This document shows, in pieces, positions 43,046 through 52,998 of a DNA stretch of 64,000 nt. Source of the stretch: [Pasteurella] mairii (GTDB lineage: Bacteria > Pseudomonadota > Gammaproteobacteria > Enterobacterales > Pasteurellaceae). Where the stretch lies: the NCBI GenBank assembly GCA_900454475.1, contig UGSS01000002.1, forward strand, positions 310,001 through 374,000, written 5' to 3'. A program made the translations under genes and the position numbers. How positions within the stretch are numbered: position 1 is the stretch's first letter; the number at the start of each line of letters is the position of its first letter. Below the pieces are notes generated by a model. That model searched no databases and was not told the origin of the DNA. It worked only from the letters and a program-made list of their open reading frames with translations.

Positions 43046-43905
43046 ATGAATAACGATAAATATCGGTCTGCAGCAGTCATTACATCAACAATCGGGCGTC
43101 CGTCGTTAGTGCGTGCGATCCAATCAGTGGCGAAACAAACGTATCCCTGCACGCATTATGTTTTTGTTGATGGGAATCAATTTGCCGACCAAGCAAAAGC
43201 AATTTTAGATGAGTATCCGCAGGTTATAGCGGTGTATTTACCTATGAATACTGGAGCCAATGGTTGGAGTAATTCTGCGATTAATGCTATTGCCCCTTTT
43301 TTAGTAAAGGAAGATGTTATTTGTTACTTAGATGATGATAATTGGTACACAGAAAATCATATAACCCATTGTATGCAAACGTTAAATCAGTTTGATGTAG
43401 ATTATGTGTATTCATTAAGAAATTTTTATGCCTCTGAACATGAGTTCATTTGTCCGGACTTTATCGAATCTTTAGGGAAATATCGCAATCGCATAATGTA
43501 CCCTCTTCAATTTAACATAATACGGTGGGGGGGGGTAAAATACCTTTGGTTCGAACTAGGCAGACACAGCCCCATATTGATACTAATTGTTATGCCATTC
43601 CAAGAAAATTGGCGCTTTCAGTATCGCAGAAATGGTATAGTGGCGAATTAAATGATAGAGTGTTTTTTAAGCATTTATTGAACTTAAACTTAAAATTTGC
43701 TTGTACTAATGTTTTTTCGGTGAATTATTTATTTAATGTATATAAGCAAGAATTTGGAATGACAACGTTTTTTCGTGAACATTGTATTTCCACTGAAGAG
43801 ATGACGCAAATTTGTCATGAGATATTGAGATATGAATATCGGTTGAATTACCAAGCATACGGTAACCAATATCCATGGGAAAATTTAAAACAAAACAAGA
43901 TATAA
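43046..43905 (+). CDS. phase-variable glycosyltransferase family 2, currently frameshifted
   Basis: Two overlapping frames make one glycosyltransferase broken at a 9-G tract (43,527-43,535). The first part has the GT2 start AAVITSTIGRPSLVRAIQSV and the DxD-type YLDDDNWYTENH; after the tract its frame ends at 43,651. The second frame continues the protein (HIDTNCYAIPRKLALSVSQKWY and on) to 43,905. Ten or seven G would join them into about 287 residues. The gene follows sulP by 7 bases. G-tract slippage is a known switch for LPS transferases in Pasteurellaceae, so I read this as phase-OFF rather than dead. The acceptor is unknown. Confidence 0.85.
43527..43535 (+). repeat. 9-G slippage tract in the glycosyltransferase
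   Basis: Nine consecutive G in TGGGGGGGGGTAAAA. The downstream part of the gene is in frame only with one more or two fewer G. Confidence 0.92.
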
Positions 43906-43999
43906 CAATTATGCTTGAGAAAAAATTAATCGATTTGCATAAGTTGTAATCAATTATATTCACTTTCTTAATTTATTATTTAAAATCCCGTGGTTTTGC

Positions 44000-44028
44000 T
44001 TGACTTATACTAATAAAGCCCTTATTAT
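44000..44028 (+). promoter_or_regulatory. sigma-70 promoter of tRNA-Ser(TGA)
   Basis: TTGACT and TATTAT are separated by 17 bases and lie 18 bases before the tRNA, with an ACCTCGC stretch between. Confidence 0.8.
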
Positions 44029-44046
44029 TCACCTCGCTTAAATCAC

Positions 44047-44136
44047 GGAGGAATGGTCGAGTGGTTGAAGGCACCGGTCTTGAAAACCGGCGAGGGTTTA
44101 CGCCCTCCGTGAGTTCGAATCTCACTTCCTCCGCCA
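44047..44136 (+). tRNA. tRNA-Ser (TGA)
   Basis: Starts GGAGGAATGGTCGAGTGG and ends TTCCTCCGCCA with encoded CCA. The anticodon stem CCGGT/ACCGG frames CTTGAAA, anticodon TGA. A long variable arm (GAGGGTTTACGCCCTC) marks it as a class II serine tRNA. Confidence 0.97.
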
Positions 44137-44149
44137 TCAAATTCTGTCT

Positions 44150-44193
44150 AAAGTCGTAAGTCGATTATGATATAATCACTTACGACTTTTTTG
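44150..44193 (+). terminator. terminator after tRNA-Ser(TGA)
   Basis: AAAGTCGTAAGT pairs perfectly with ACTTACGACTTT, 12 bp with a 16-base loop that can itself fold, followed by TTTTGTTG. Confidence 0.88.
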
Positions 44194-44320
44194 TTGTCTT
44201 AAATTTGACTAGGGTAGAGAAATTTTTTTACGTTTCCAATGTCTTGAGTATAAAAAAACTGATGTTGCTGTATAACAATATCAGTTCTCAAGATTGAAAT
44301 GTTGTTGACTAGGTTGTCGA

Positions 44321-44566
<246 letters not shown>

Positions 44567-44681
44567 TCAAAAAAACGGGCAAATTATACTCTTTTAAAGC
44601 GCATTCTAAAAGGTTTTTTATGGAATAATTTTAAGGGCATCCTTGATGAAATGGGATGCAAATGTAAGGAAGTGTAAATTT

Positions 44682-44693
44682 GGCGGATAGCGC
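44682..44693 (+). promoter_or_regulatory. ops/JUMPstart-like element ahead of the polysaccharide cluster
   Basis: GGCGGATAGCGC resembles the RfaH-recruiting ops element (GGCGGTAGCGT) with one extra A. It is about 84 bases upstream of wzz, the place where such elements occur. The insertion may abolish function. The gap 44,540-44,777 also contains the inverted pair GCATCC/GGATGC (44,638-44,660). Confidence 0.4.
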
Positions 44694-44777
44694 TTGGTTT
44701 TTTGTGGTTTAGGATTTAGAATGGGTAGTTCTAATGATTTGCGCGAACTGTGATTTTCAGTTATTAGGAGTTTTTTA

Positions 44778-45896
44778 ATGGAGAATATCCAGCCTTCTTC
44801 TGTTCAAAAACAAGATGATGAAATCGATCTTATTGAACTAATTAAAATTTTGTGGAAAAAGAAAGTATGGATTATTCTTTTCACTGTTATTTTCACTATA
44901 TTGGCAGCAATATATGCCTTTACTGCAAAAGAGCGCTGGACTTCAAGGGCAGAGGTGATTGAGCCTAACGCTACTGATTTAGGCACTTATTTTAATATTC
45001 GTAAAGAATATGCGCGTATTCTTGGTGTAGAGTTTGATATTAATGCGCTAACAAAAAATATATTCGATAAATTTAATCTCGTCTCTGAATCTCTAGATGA
45101 ACGTAGAAAGTTTTTTGAACAATCCGATTTGTATAAAAAATTGTCAGAAGGTAAGGATGAGCAGGTTAAACGAGTAATTCTTTCTGATTTAATTAGTAAA
45201 AATTTGAGTGTTGTAAGGCCTGATCCTAAAAAAGAGCCTAATGCAATTGGTCGTAGAATTTCTTTTTTCGCGGAAACACCACGTGAAGCTCAAGATACTT
45301 TACAAAAATTTATTACATTTATCGATCAATCTGCATTTCAATTAGAGTTAGCTGATTTTGTAACAAATCTGGATGAGGTTATATCTGATTTAAATTATGA
45401 AAAAACAAAATTTGAACGGGATTTAAACATCCAGCGCAAGGTTCAACTAGATAACTTACATAACGCGTTACATATCGCAAAAGAAGCCGGTATTAAAGAT
45501 TATATGAAACCCTTTGGCGCTCCTATTGATTCCGGTTTACAAGCATTGGCGCTATTAGAAAGCAAAGTTACGGTTTCGGATTCTAAATTAAGTGATGGTA
45601 CTTATCTCTTTATGCTTGGCGAAAGATACCTTCAAGCACAAATTGATGTTATTACTCAAGAAAGCATAATTTACCCACCAAGATATTACCAAGTTATAGA
45701 ATTATCAAAAGAATTAGAACCATTACTAACAAAAACCAAAGAAGCGAAAGCACAGGCGTTTAGTTATCAAGCAAGTCCGGATTATCCTGTGGTTAAAGAT
45801 AAACCCAAAAAGGCTATTATTTTGATTCTTGGTATGCTTTTAGGTGTAGTTTTATCTTCTTTTTTTATTTTAGTACTAAATTTATTTAGAAAATAA
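44778..45896 (+). CDS. wzz: polysaccharide chain-length regulator Wzz
   Basis: A 372-residue inner-membrane PCP-type protein setting the modal chain length of Wzy-made polymers. It has two membrane helices, one near residues 31-50 (WIILFTVIFTILAAIYAFT) and one at the C-terminus (LGMLLGVVLSSFFILVL), flanking a large periplasmic domain with coiled-coil character. The proline-rich VKDKPKKA before the last helix is typical. TAGGAG precedes the ATG. First gene of the cluster. Confidence 0.92.
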   Translation: MENIQPSSVQKQDDEIDLIELIKILWKKKVWIILFTVIFTILAAIYAFTAKERWTSRAEVIEPNATDLGTYFNIRKEYARILGVEFDINALTKNIFDKFNLVSESLDERRKFFEQSDLYKKLSEGKDEQVKRVILSDLISKNLSVVRPDPKKEPNAIGRRISFFAETPREAQDTLQKFITFIDQSAFQLELADFVTNLDEVISDLNYEKTKFERDLNIQRKVQLDNLHNALHIAKEAGIKDYMKPFGAPIDSGLQALALLESKVTVSDSKLSDGTYLFMLGERYLQAQIDVITQESIIYPPRYYQVIELSKELEPLLTKTKEAKAQAFSYQASPDYPVVKDKPKKAIILILGMLLGVVLSSFFILVLNLFRK

Positions 45897-45898
45897 AC

Positions 45899-46528
45899 AT
45901 GAAAGAAAAAGTAATTTTTATCGGGGCGGGTGGGTACGCTAAATCTGTATTAGATTCGTTAGACAAAGAAAAATATGCACTCTGTGGTTTTATTGATAAT
46001 TTTAAGCCAGAAGGTACGACTCATCTAGGATATCCTATTTTGGCTAAAACCATCATGGAATTTTCTGATAAAGAGAAGTATAGTTATTTTATTAGTATAG
46101 GAAATAATGATTATCGTCTTGAGAAGTTTTTAAAACTGCAACAATTAGGATGTAACATTATCAATGTTATTGATAAGACAGCTTTAGTTTCAGAAAATAC
46201 TACTTTAGGCAAAGGGCTATTTATCGGCAAAATGGCAATTATAAATAGTGGGGTAACTATTGGCGATAATGTGATTATAAACACAAAAGCTTTAATTGAA
46301 CATGGTTGTGTTATCGGAAATCATTGTAATATTTCTACCAATACTACTTTGAATGGCGATGTAATAGTTGATGATTACTGTTTTGTCGGAAGTTCAGCTG
46401 TATTGAATGGACAACTTAGAATTGGTGAAAATTCAGTTATTGGTTCCGGTGCTGTTGTGATTAGAAATGTACAACCTAGGACGGTAGTGGTAGGTGTTCC
46501 AGCAAAATTTATTAAGGAAAACAAATGA
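45899..46528 (+). CDS. neuD: NeuD-family sialic acid O-acetyltransferase
   Basis: A 209-residue acetyltransferase: N-terminal nucleotide-binding-like PglD domain with FIGAGGYAKSVLDSL, then left-handed beta-helix hexapeptide repeats (IGDNVIINTKALIEHGCVIG). In sialic acid clusters NeuD O-acetylates Neu5Ac or supports NeuB. Its stop overlaps the neuB start by four bases (ATGA), so translation is coupled. Confidence 0.88.
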   Translation: MKEKVIFIGAGGYAKSVLDSLDKEKYALCGFIDNFKPEGTTHLGYPILAKTIMEFSDKEKYSYFISIGNNDYRLEKFLKLQQLGCNIINVIDKTALVSENTTLGKGLFIGKMAIINSGVTIGDNVIINTKALIEHGCVIGNHCNISTNTTLNGDVIVDDYCFVGSSAVLNGQLRIGENSVIGSGAVVIRNVQPRTVVVGVPAKFIKENK

Positions 46529-47565
46529 CTAAAGTATTTATTGTAGCTGAAATTGGCTGTAATCATAACGGTAATCCTGAATTAGCTAGAAAAATGGTTG
46601 AGGTGGCGAAAGAATGTGGAGTAGATGCGGTAAAATTTCAAACATTTAAAGCGGATAAATTAATCTCTAAATATGCGCCAAAGGCAGAATATCAAAAGGT
46701 GACAACGGGAATGACTGATTCGCAGTTAGAGATGACGCGTAAATTAGAATTGTCTTATGATGAATTTGTGAAATTGGAAAACTATGCCCGTTCATTAGGA
46801 TTAGATGTTTTTTCAACGCCTTTTGATTTTGAATCTATTGATTTTTTAGCAAGCCAAAAACAAAAAGTTTGGAAAATTCCATCAGGTGAATTAACCAATT
46901 TACCTTATCTAGAGAAAATAGCGTGTTTGCCAATAGAAGGCAAAACCATTGTGATTTCAACAGGTATGGCAACTATTAGAGAAATTAAAGAATCATTAAA
47001 GATTTTAGAAGATAATGGTATGGCAAGAAAAAATATTACCATTTTACATTGCAATACCGAATATCCTACTCCTTATGAAGATATCAATCTTAATGCTTTC
47101 CATCAGTTAAAACAGGAGTTTGCGGATTATCGCTTAGGTTTTTCGGATCACTCGGCTGGATATTTTGTAGGATTAGCAGCAGTTCCATATGGAATTACTT
47201 TTATAGAAAAGCACTTTACATTAGATAAAAATTTTGAAGGTCCAGATCATAAAGCGTCGGTAACGCCAGAAGAATTAAAATTACTTTGTGAAGGGATTAG
47301 AGTGGTCGAAAAATCATTAGGTTCTTCAGAAAAATTGGTGACAGCTTCTGAAGCTAAAAATAAAATTGTAGCAAGAAAATCAATCATTGCAGTGAAACCT
47401 ATTAAAAAAGGCGAAATTTTTACTGCAGAGAATATTACCACTAAGCGCCCAGGAAATGGGATAAGCCCAATGTATTGGTATGAAGTATTAGGAAAAGAAG
47501 CTGAGCAGGATTTTGAAGAAGATCAATTAATTCAAGATTCTCGCTTTGAAAATCAACTAGTCTAA
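46525..47565 (+). CDS. neuB: N-acetylneuraminate synthase
   Basis: Condenses ManNAc with phosphoenolpyruvate to give Neu5Ac. A 346-residue NeuB with an N-terminal TIM barrel (EIGCNHNGNPELARKM, VDAVKFQTFKADKLIS, LGFSDHSAGYF) and a C-terminal SAF/antifreeze-like domain (ARKSIIAVKPIKKGE, RPGNGISPMYW). Its substrate comes from NeuC, encoded two genes on. Confidence 0.96.
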   Translation: MTKVFIVAEIGCNHNGNPELARKMVEVAKECGVDAVKFQTFKADKLISKYAPKAEYQKVTTGMTDSQLEMTRKLELSYDEFVKLENYARSLGLDVFSTPFDFESIDFLASQKQKVWKIPSGELTNLPYLEKIACLPIEGKTIVISTGMATIREIKESLKILEDNGMARKNITILHCNTEYPTPYEDINLNAFHQLKQEFADYRLGFSDHSAGYFVGLAAVPYGITFIEKHFTLDKNFEGPDHKASVTPEELKLLCEGIRVVEKSLGSSEKLVTASEAKNKIVARKSIIAVKPIKKGEIFTAENITTKRPGNGISPMYWYEVLGKEAEQDFEEDQLIQDSRFENQLV

Positions 47566-47587
47566 TAATTTATAAGCGGTCAGATTT

Positions 47588-48853
47588 ATGAAAAAAATTG
47601 CAATTATCACTGCTCGTTCAGGCTCAAAATCTTTACCAAATAAAAATGTGTTGCTAGTTAATGGCAAACCTCTGATGGCATATACTGTTGAAGCTGCGAT
47701 CGATTCAGGTATATTTGATAAAATTATTGTGAGTACAGATTCTCAGGAATATATTGACTTACTTGCTCATTATCCGATTGAGTTTATTAAACGAGCGGCG
47801 CATTTAGCGAGTGATAAAGCGAGTTCGTTTGTTGTTATCGAAGATGTATTGCAACAATATCAGCATATTGAAATTGATTATTTTGTGCTGTTACAGCCGA
47901 CTTCACCACTTAGAAGTGCTTTGCATATACAAGATGCCTGTGAAAAATTTGAAAAAAATATAGCGAAATTTGATTTTCTCGTATCTGTGTCTGAGGCTCA
48001 TAAGCCTACAACATTGACACGAGTCATTGATGAAGATGAAAGTTTAAAACATTTTCAGCTAGACTATTCAAATTATGCTAGACAAAATTACCATCCAGAA
48101 TATTCTCCTAATGGTGCTATTTTTGTTGCTAAACCAGACTTATATTTAAAGCAGAAACATTTTTATGGCGAGAAATGTATTGCATATTTTATGGATAAAT
48201 CGGTATCAATTGATATTGATGATCGTCAGGATTTTGAGTATTTTTATTTTCTTATGCAACAGAAAAATAAGGAGCTTATTTTACTTAACGCAATCAAACA
48301 ACGTATTGAGTATAAGAAGCCATATTTTAAACAAGTAAAAGAAATTACTTTTATTGGGCATTCTATATTAGATCAATGGAGTATAAATAGTATTCATCAA
48401 AGTGCGGTGAATAATCTCGCAATTTCAGGTATCTCGACAAGAGAATATATTGATTTCATTCTTGATAACGGGTTAATTAGCTCCTTAGATGAAAAAGTGG
48501 TATTAATGATGGGAACTAATGATATTGTAAAAGCAAATTGGTCTAATCAAAGTGTGTTATTTGATATCCAAGAGTTAATCTCTAAGATATATAAAATAAA
48601 ACATAATATTAAGATTTATTTTTTAGAGATTACGCCAGTAGCATTACGAGCTGACCGCAATAATGAGGACATTTTACAATTAAATAAATTTTTAAAAGAG
48701 AACCTAACTAATATAAAGTGGGTAGATTTATATTCTGCATTTAGTGATAAATATGGAAAATTAGATCTTGCACTAAGTAATGATGGCTTACACCTTAATA
48801 TGCAAGGCTATAAATTATTACAATCAATTTTAGAGAAAGAAATCGTAAAATGA
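47588..48853 (+). CDS. neuA: CMP-sialic acid synthetase fused to an SGNH esterase domain
   Basis: A 421-residue bifunctional NeuA. Residues 1-225 form the cytidylyltransferase (ITARSGSKSLPNKNVLLVNGKPL, LLQPTSPLRS). Residues about 250-421 form an SGNH hydrolase with GHSILDQW (Ser), MMGTNDI (Asn) and NDGLHLNMQGY (Asp/His), like the O-acetylesterase half of E. coli K1 and group B streptococcal NeuA. It activates Neu5Ac to CMP-Neu5Ac and may remove the O-acetyl added by NeuD. An uptake signal lies inside at 48,400-48,408. It overlaps neuC by four bases. Confidence 0.94.
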   Translation: MKKIAIITARSGSKSLPNKNVLLVNGKPLMAYTVEAAIDSGIFDKIIVSTDSQEYIDLLAHYPIEFIKRAAHLASDKASSFVVIEDVLQQYQHIEIDYFVLLQPTSPLRSALHIQDACEKFEKNIAKFDFLVSVSEAHKPTTLTRVIDEDESLKHFQLDYSNYARQNYHPEYSPNGAIFVAKPDLYLKQKHFYGEKCIAYFMDKSVSIDIDDRQDFEYFYFLMQQKNKELILLNAIKQRIEYKKPYFKQVKEITFIGHSILDQWSINSIHQSAVNNLAISGISTREYIDFILDNGLISSLDEKVVLMMGTNDIVKANWSNQSVLFDIQELISKIYKIKHNIKIYFLEITPVALRADRNNEDILQLNKFLKENLTNIKWVDLYSAFSDKYGKLDLALSNDGLHLNMQGYKLLQSILEKEIVK

Positions 48854-50004
48854 AAAAAATTGCCTATGTCACAGGTTCACGAGCAGAATATGGTATTGTA
48901 AAACGTTTATTAAAGCGTTTACAGCAAGAGCCTAATATTGATTTTTCGCTATTGGTTACTGCAATGCACTTAGATCCTAAATATGGAAGTACAATAGATA
49001 TTATAAAACAAGATGGTTTTGATATTACAGCGAGTATTCCTTTGAATTTAAACTCTGAAAACAACCAAACTATTTTACATTCTATGGCGGAGTGTTTGGA
49101 TAAATTTGGAGAACACTTTCAGAACCATAAATATGATGCAGTAATGGTCTTAGGTGATCGTTATGAAATGCTTTCTGTTGCTACTGCAGCCGCAATGCAC
49201 AATATTCCCATTATTCACTTACATGGTGGAGAGCAAACGCTCGGTAATTATGATGAGTTTATTCGTCACTGTATTACGAAAATGTCAAAATTACATCTGA
49301 CAGCGACAGAAGAATATCGTAAACGTGTTATTCAATTAGGTGAATGTCCAGAGCGCGTTATTAATATCGGATCACTAGGTGCAGAAAACAGTTTATTACT
49401 AGATTTACCAAGTAAAGAAGAGTTAGTGACAAAATTAGATATTCCAATTCAACCTTATTTTATTGTAGTGTTTCATCCTGAAACATTGAATGATTATCCT
49501 GTATTGTCTCAAATTAATGAATTATTAACAGCGTTAGATCAATTTAAATCAGATTATCAATTTGTATTTATTGGTTCAAATTCAGATACAAATGCAGATC
49601 AGATCTTTAAACGCTTTAAAGATTATACCAATGAAAATGGCTATAAATTCTTTACTTCAGTAAAACCCGAAGAATATTTAGCATTAATTAAATATTCTCA
49701 AGGTTTGATCGGGAATAGTTCATCAGGTTTACTTGAGGCTCCATCTTGCTGTGTTGGTACTGTAAATATTGGTAATCGTCAGCAAGGCAGAGTTCATGGC
49801 GAAAGCATCATTAATGTTAAATCTCAGAAAGAAGAAATTATTCAAGGAATTAAAATATTGTGTTCTAATGAATTTCGGCAACGTTTACCTTATCTAGCTA
49901 ATCCATATTATCAAGAAAATGCAATGGAAAAAGCATATCAAGCTATTTCAAATTTTTTGGCGGATAAAAATAGAGAACAACCAAAAGCGTTTTATGATTT
50001 GTAG
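48850..50004 (+). CDS. neuC: UDP-GlcNAc 2-epimerase (hydrolysing)
   Basis: First step of de novo sialic acid synthesis: UDP-GlcNAc to ManNAc plus UDP. A 384-residue NeuC with TGSRAEYGIVKRLLK, VLGDRYEMLSVA, HLHGGEQTLGNYDEFIRH and GNSSSGLLEAP. The presence of NeuC means the cell need not scavenge sialic acid from a host. Confidence 0.96.
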   Translation: MKKIAYVTGSRAEYGIVKRLLKRLQQEPNIDFSLLVTAMHLDPKYGSTIDIIKQDGFDITASIPLNLNSENNQTILHSMAECLDKFGEHFQNHKYDAVMVLGDRYEMLSVATAAAMHNIPIIHLHGGEQTLGNYDEFIRHCITKMSKLHLTATEEYRKRVIQLGECPERVINIGSLGAENSLLLDLPSKEELVTKLDIPIQPYFIVVFHPETLNDYPVLSQINELLTALDQFKSDYQFVFIGSNSDTNADQIFKRFKDYTNENGYKFFTSVKPEEYLALIKYSQGLIGNSSSGLLEAPSCCVGTVNIGNRQQGRVHGESIINVKSQKEEIIQGIKILCSNEFRQRLPYLANPYYQENAMEKAYQAISNFLADKNREQPKAFYDL

Positions 50005-50028
50005 GCACATTATTAGAGTTTATTGATA

Positions 50029-51234
50029 ATGAAAGCATTGAAAGATAGTGCAATTTATTTAATAGGAGAAATGCTATCTAAATTAGTACCTTTTCTCTTA
50101 TTGCCTTATCTATCTAGAAAGCTCGGAGTAGAGGGGTTTGGTGAGCTTTCTTATTATCAAACATTTTTAGCTTTGTTTGGTATTTTTATTGGATTAAGTC
50201 AAGATGGAGCAGTGGCTCGTTATTTTTATCGATATGGCAAACGCTCTTTAAATTTAGTTGTAAGTACAGGTTATATTTATACAGTTACTGTTGGTTTTTT
50301 AGGACTAACATTTTGCTGGATAGTAAAGTCTGAAATTATGTTCTATTTAGTGCTAAGTAGTATTTTTCAAGTTTTTCTTGGAGTGCAACTCAGTATTAGA
50401 CAATGCCAAAAACAGACTTTCCCTTATACTTTAATTCAATTTAGTTCAGCGCTCACTAATGCATTATTTACAGTAATCATGTTAGAACTGTATGAAACAG
50501 AGTTAGTAGAAAAACGTATTTTAGCAGTCTTATTTAGCAATATTTTTATCGCTACTTTAGCCTATATTATTTACAAACAGAAGATAATTAGTAAATCTTT
50601 TAGTTTTACGCAATATAAGCTAGCATTCTCGTATATTATTGCTTTTGGATTTCCTATGGTATTTCATCATGGAAGTTTTTTTATAAAGGGGCAATTGGAC
50701 AGAGTTTTTATTTATCACAGATTTAGTGAAGTTGAACTTGGTTTATATTCCATGGGAGCGCAAACTGCAAGTATTTTATCTGTAGTCATTTTGGCAGTAA
50801 ATAAAGCATTAGTTCCTTATTTATTTGAAAAATTAAAACGAGGTACAATAACATTAAAGCACCTACAAAAGTGGGCAATGTATTCGTTATTTATTGTGCC
50901 AATACCTTCATTAACTGTTTGGATTATTCCTGAATCATTTTTTTTATGGATTTTGGGAGATCAGTTTCAGGGGGTAAAATATTATATTATAGTATTTCTA
51001 TTGTCTACATCCTTGATTATTCCATATTTATTTCTAATAAATTATTTATTTTACTATGGTAAAACTAAACAGATTTCGTTTTGTTCAATTTTATCTACGG
51101 GAATTTATTTAATCGCATTAAGTGGATTTATGTTTACAAATATTAAATATATTCCTTATGCTAGTGTCATTGGGGTAATAGGAATTTTACCTACGTTATA
51201 TATTGTGACAGAAAGAATAAGAACTGCTAGATGA
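50029..51234 (+). CDS. wzx: Wzx-type polysaccharide flippase
   Basis: A 401-residue membrane protein with about 12 helices, of the RfbX/Wzx type that flips undecaprenyl-linked repeat units. The start [29 protein letters not shown] is characteristic. The frame opens at a TTG, but the ATG at 50,029 is taken. It overlaps the next gene by four bases. Confidence 0.9.
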   Translation: MKALKDSAIYLIGEMLSKLVPFLLLPYLSRKLGVEGFGELSYYQTFLALFGIFIGLSQDGAVARYFYRYGKRSLNLVVSTGYIYTVTVGFLGLTFCWIVKSEIMFYLVLSSIFQVFLGVQLSIRQCQKQTFPYTLIQFSSALTNALFTVIMLELYETELVEKRILAVLFSNIFIATLAYIIYKQKIISKSFSFTQYKLAFSYIIAFGFPMVFHHGSFFIKGQLDRVFIYHRFSEVELGLYSMGAQTASILSVVILAVNKALVPYLFEKLKRGTITLKHLQKWAMYSLFIVPIPSLTVWIIPESFFLWILGDQFQGVKYYIIVFLLSTSLIIPYLFLINYLFYYGKTKQISFCSILSTGIYLIALSGFMFTNIKYIPYASVIGVIGILPTLYIVTERIRTAR

Positions 51235-52190
51235 ATTTAATTATTTGTACTACTCCATTTCAGATGCTTATTGCAGAGAAAATAATTCATTATTACCCAA
51301 ATAGAAAATTTCATCTATTTGTTATAACTCATAATTATAATGATAAATATATATATTACTATAATAGACTTCGTGGATTTTGTGAAAATTCTAGTTATAT
51401 AAAATTATTACCACAAGGGAGGAGTAAAATATATACTCTACTAGATCTTATATATTTGAGAGTGTATAGTTTTTTCTTGCCTAAATATGATACTATTTTC
51501 TTGGCAAATGTAGAAGATATTTGGATACAGACATTTTTATCTAGATATATAAATACATCAAATATATGTACCTATGATGATGGTACTGCAAATATTATAT
51601 ATAGTAGTTATTTATATAAAGAAAAGAGTTATGGATTTATAAATAGATTTTGTTTTAAATTAATTGGAAAGAAGTTTACTCTAACTATTTTTAGGAATGT
51701 TTCAAAATTACATTTCACAATTTATAAATTTAAAAGGAATATAATAGAAAAAACACAGTATATCGAATTATATTCAAAACCTAATAGTGCTGAACTTTCT
51801 ATAGATAACAGAGAAGAAATTTGTATCTTTCTAGGTCAGCCAATATATCAATTTGATAGGAAACTATATGACACAATTCCGAAATTTATACGTAAATATA
51901 ATATAGAGAATTATTTTTGTCACCCAAGGGAAGATATATTAAATTTGAAGTTACCAGATATTAACTTTATAAAGACAGAGTTTATTTTTGAAGATTATAT
52001 CATTAGAATGATAAATGAAAATAATTATAAGTTTAAGGTTTATACATTTTTTAGTGGTGCAATATTAAATATAGTTAATTTCCCTAATGTAGAAGTATAT
52101 GCTATAAAATCGCAATCTATTCCTGAAAGTGTAAATTCTATTTATAATATTTTTCAAGATTCTGGAGTTAACGTAATAGAGGAAGAATAA
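51231..52190 (+). CDS. GT52-family glycosyltransferase, probable sialyltransferase
   Basis: A 319-residue protein beginning [19 protein letters not shown], the pattern of glycosyltransferase family 52, which includes Neisseria Lst and Haemophilus LsgB/Lic3 alpha-2,3-sialyltransferases. With CMP-Neu5Ac made next door, a sialyltransferase is the natural reading; the acceptor cannot be told. Other visible parts are [10 protein letters not shown] and [10 protein letters not shown], both in family style. Very AT-rich. Confidence 0.78.
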   Translation: MNLIICTTPFQMLIAEKIIHYYPNRKFHLFVITHNYNDKYIYYYNRLRGFCENSSYIKLLPQGRSKIYTLLDLIYLRVYSFFLPKYDTIFLANVEDIWIQTFLSRYINTSNICTYDDGTANIIYSSYLYKEKSYGFINRFCFKLIGKKFTLTIFRNVSKLHFTIYKFKRNIIEKTQYIELYSKPNSAELSIDNREEICIFLGQPIYQFDRKLYDTIPKFIRKYNIENYFCHPREDILNLKLPDINFIKTEFIFEDYIIRMINENNYKFKVYTFFSGAILNIVNFPNVEVYAIKSQSIPESVNSIYNIFQDSGVNVIEEE

Positions 52191-52194
52191 ATAT

Positions 52195-52983
52195 ATGAAA
52201 ATAAAAATTATTATAGCAACACACAAAGAAACTATACTTCCTAAAAATAATAAAGTATATATTCCGCTTCATGTTGGTTCTATGGGGAAAGAACGTATTG
52301 ATGGATACTATAGAGATGATATTGGAGATAATATATCCTATAAGAATCCCTATTATTGTGAGTTAACTGGACTATATTGGGCTTGGAAGAACTTAGATTG
52401 TGATTATTTGGGATTGGTTCATTATCGTAGATATTTTTCTAACTTAAAATCTAATAAAAAAGAGAAAGATATAGATTTATTAATACTCTCTGAAGAAAAT
52501 ATTAGACTCCTATTAAATTTCAATGATGTTATTGTACCGAAAAAAAGAAATTATTATATTGAAACTTTGTATTCACATTATAAAAATACTTTTAATAAAG
52601 AGCATTTAGATTTATCAAGAGAAATTTTGTTAGAAATATTTCCAGAGTATATTCCTGACTTTGATAAAGTTATGAAAAAAAGAAGTGGTTATATGTTTAA
52701 TATGTTCATTATGAATAAAATATTATCCGATCAATATTGCGAGTGGCTATTCAGTATATTAGATAGGCTATATGAAAGAATTGATCTAACAGGTTATACA
52801 GATTTTGAAGCAAGGCTTTTTGGTAGAGTAAGCGAAATTTTATTTAATGTATGGTTAGAACATCATTGCCTTAAAGTAAAAAGTGTTCCATTTATTTATA
52901 TAGGTAAGATTGATTGGGTTAGAAAAGTTTCCTCTTTTTTATTATCTAAATTTTTTGGAGTGAAATATAAGAGAAGTTTTTAA
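52195..52983 (+). CDS. DUF4422 family glycosyltransferase-like protein
   Basis: A 262-residue protein with the DUF4422 pattern: IIIATHKE at the N-terminus, PLHVGSMGKE, then ELTGLYWAWKN and GLVHYRRYF. Such proteins occur in capsule and exopolysaccharide clusters and are thought to be glycosyltransferases. The late LTGYTDFEARLFGRVSE segment is also typical. Donor and acceptor are unknown. Confidence 0.82.
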   Translation: MKIKIIIATHKETILPKNNKVYIPLHVGSMGKERIDGYYRDDIGDNISYKNPYYCELTGLYWAWKNLDCDYLGLVHYRRYFSNLKSNKKEKDIDLLILSEENIRLLLNFNDVIVPKKRNYYIETLYSHYKNTFNKEHLDLSREILLEIFPEYIPDFDKVMKKRSGYMFNMFIMNKILSDQYCEWLFSILDRLYERIDLTGYTDFEARLFGRVSEILFNVWLEHHCLKVKSVPFIYIGKIDWVRKVSSFLLSKFFGVKYKRSF

Positions 52984-52998
52984 TAGCTGAGATTATCA

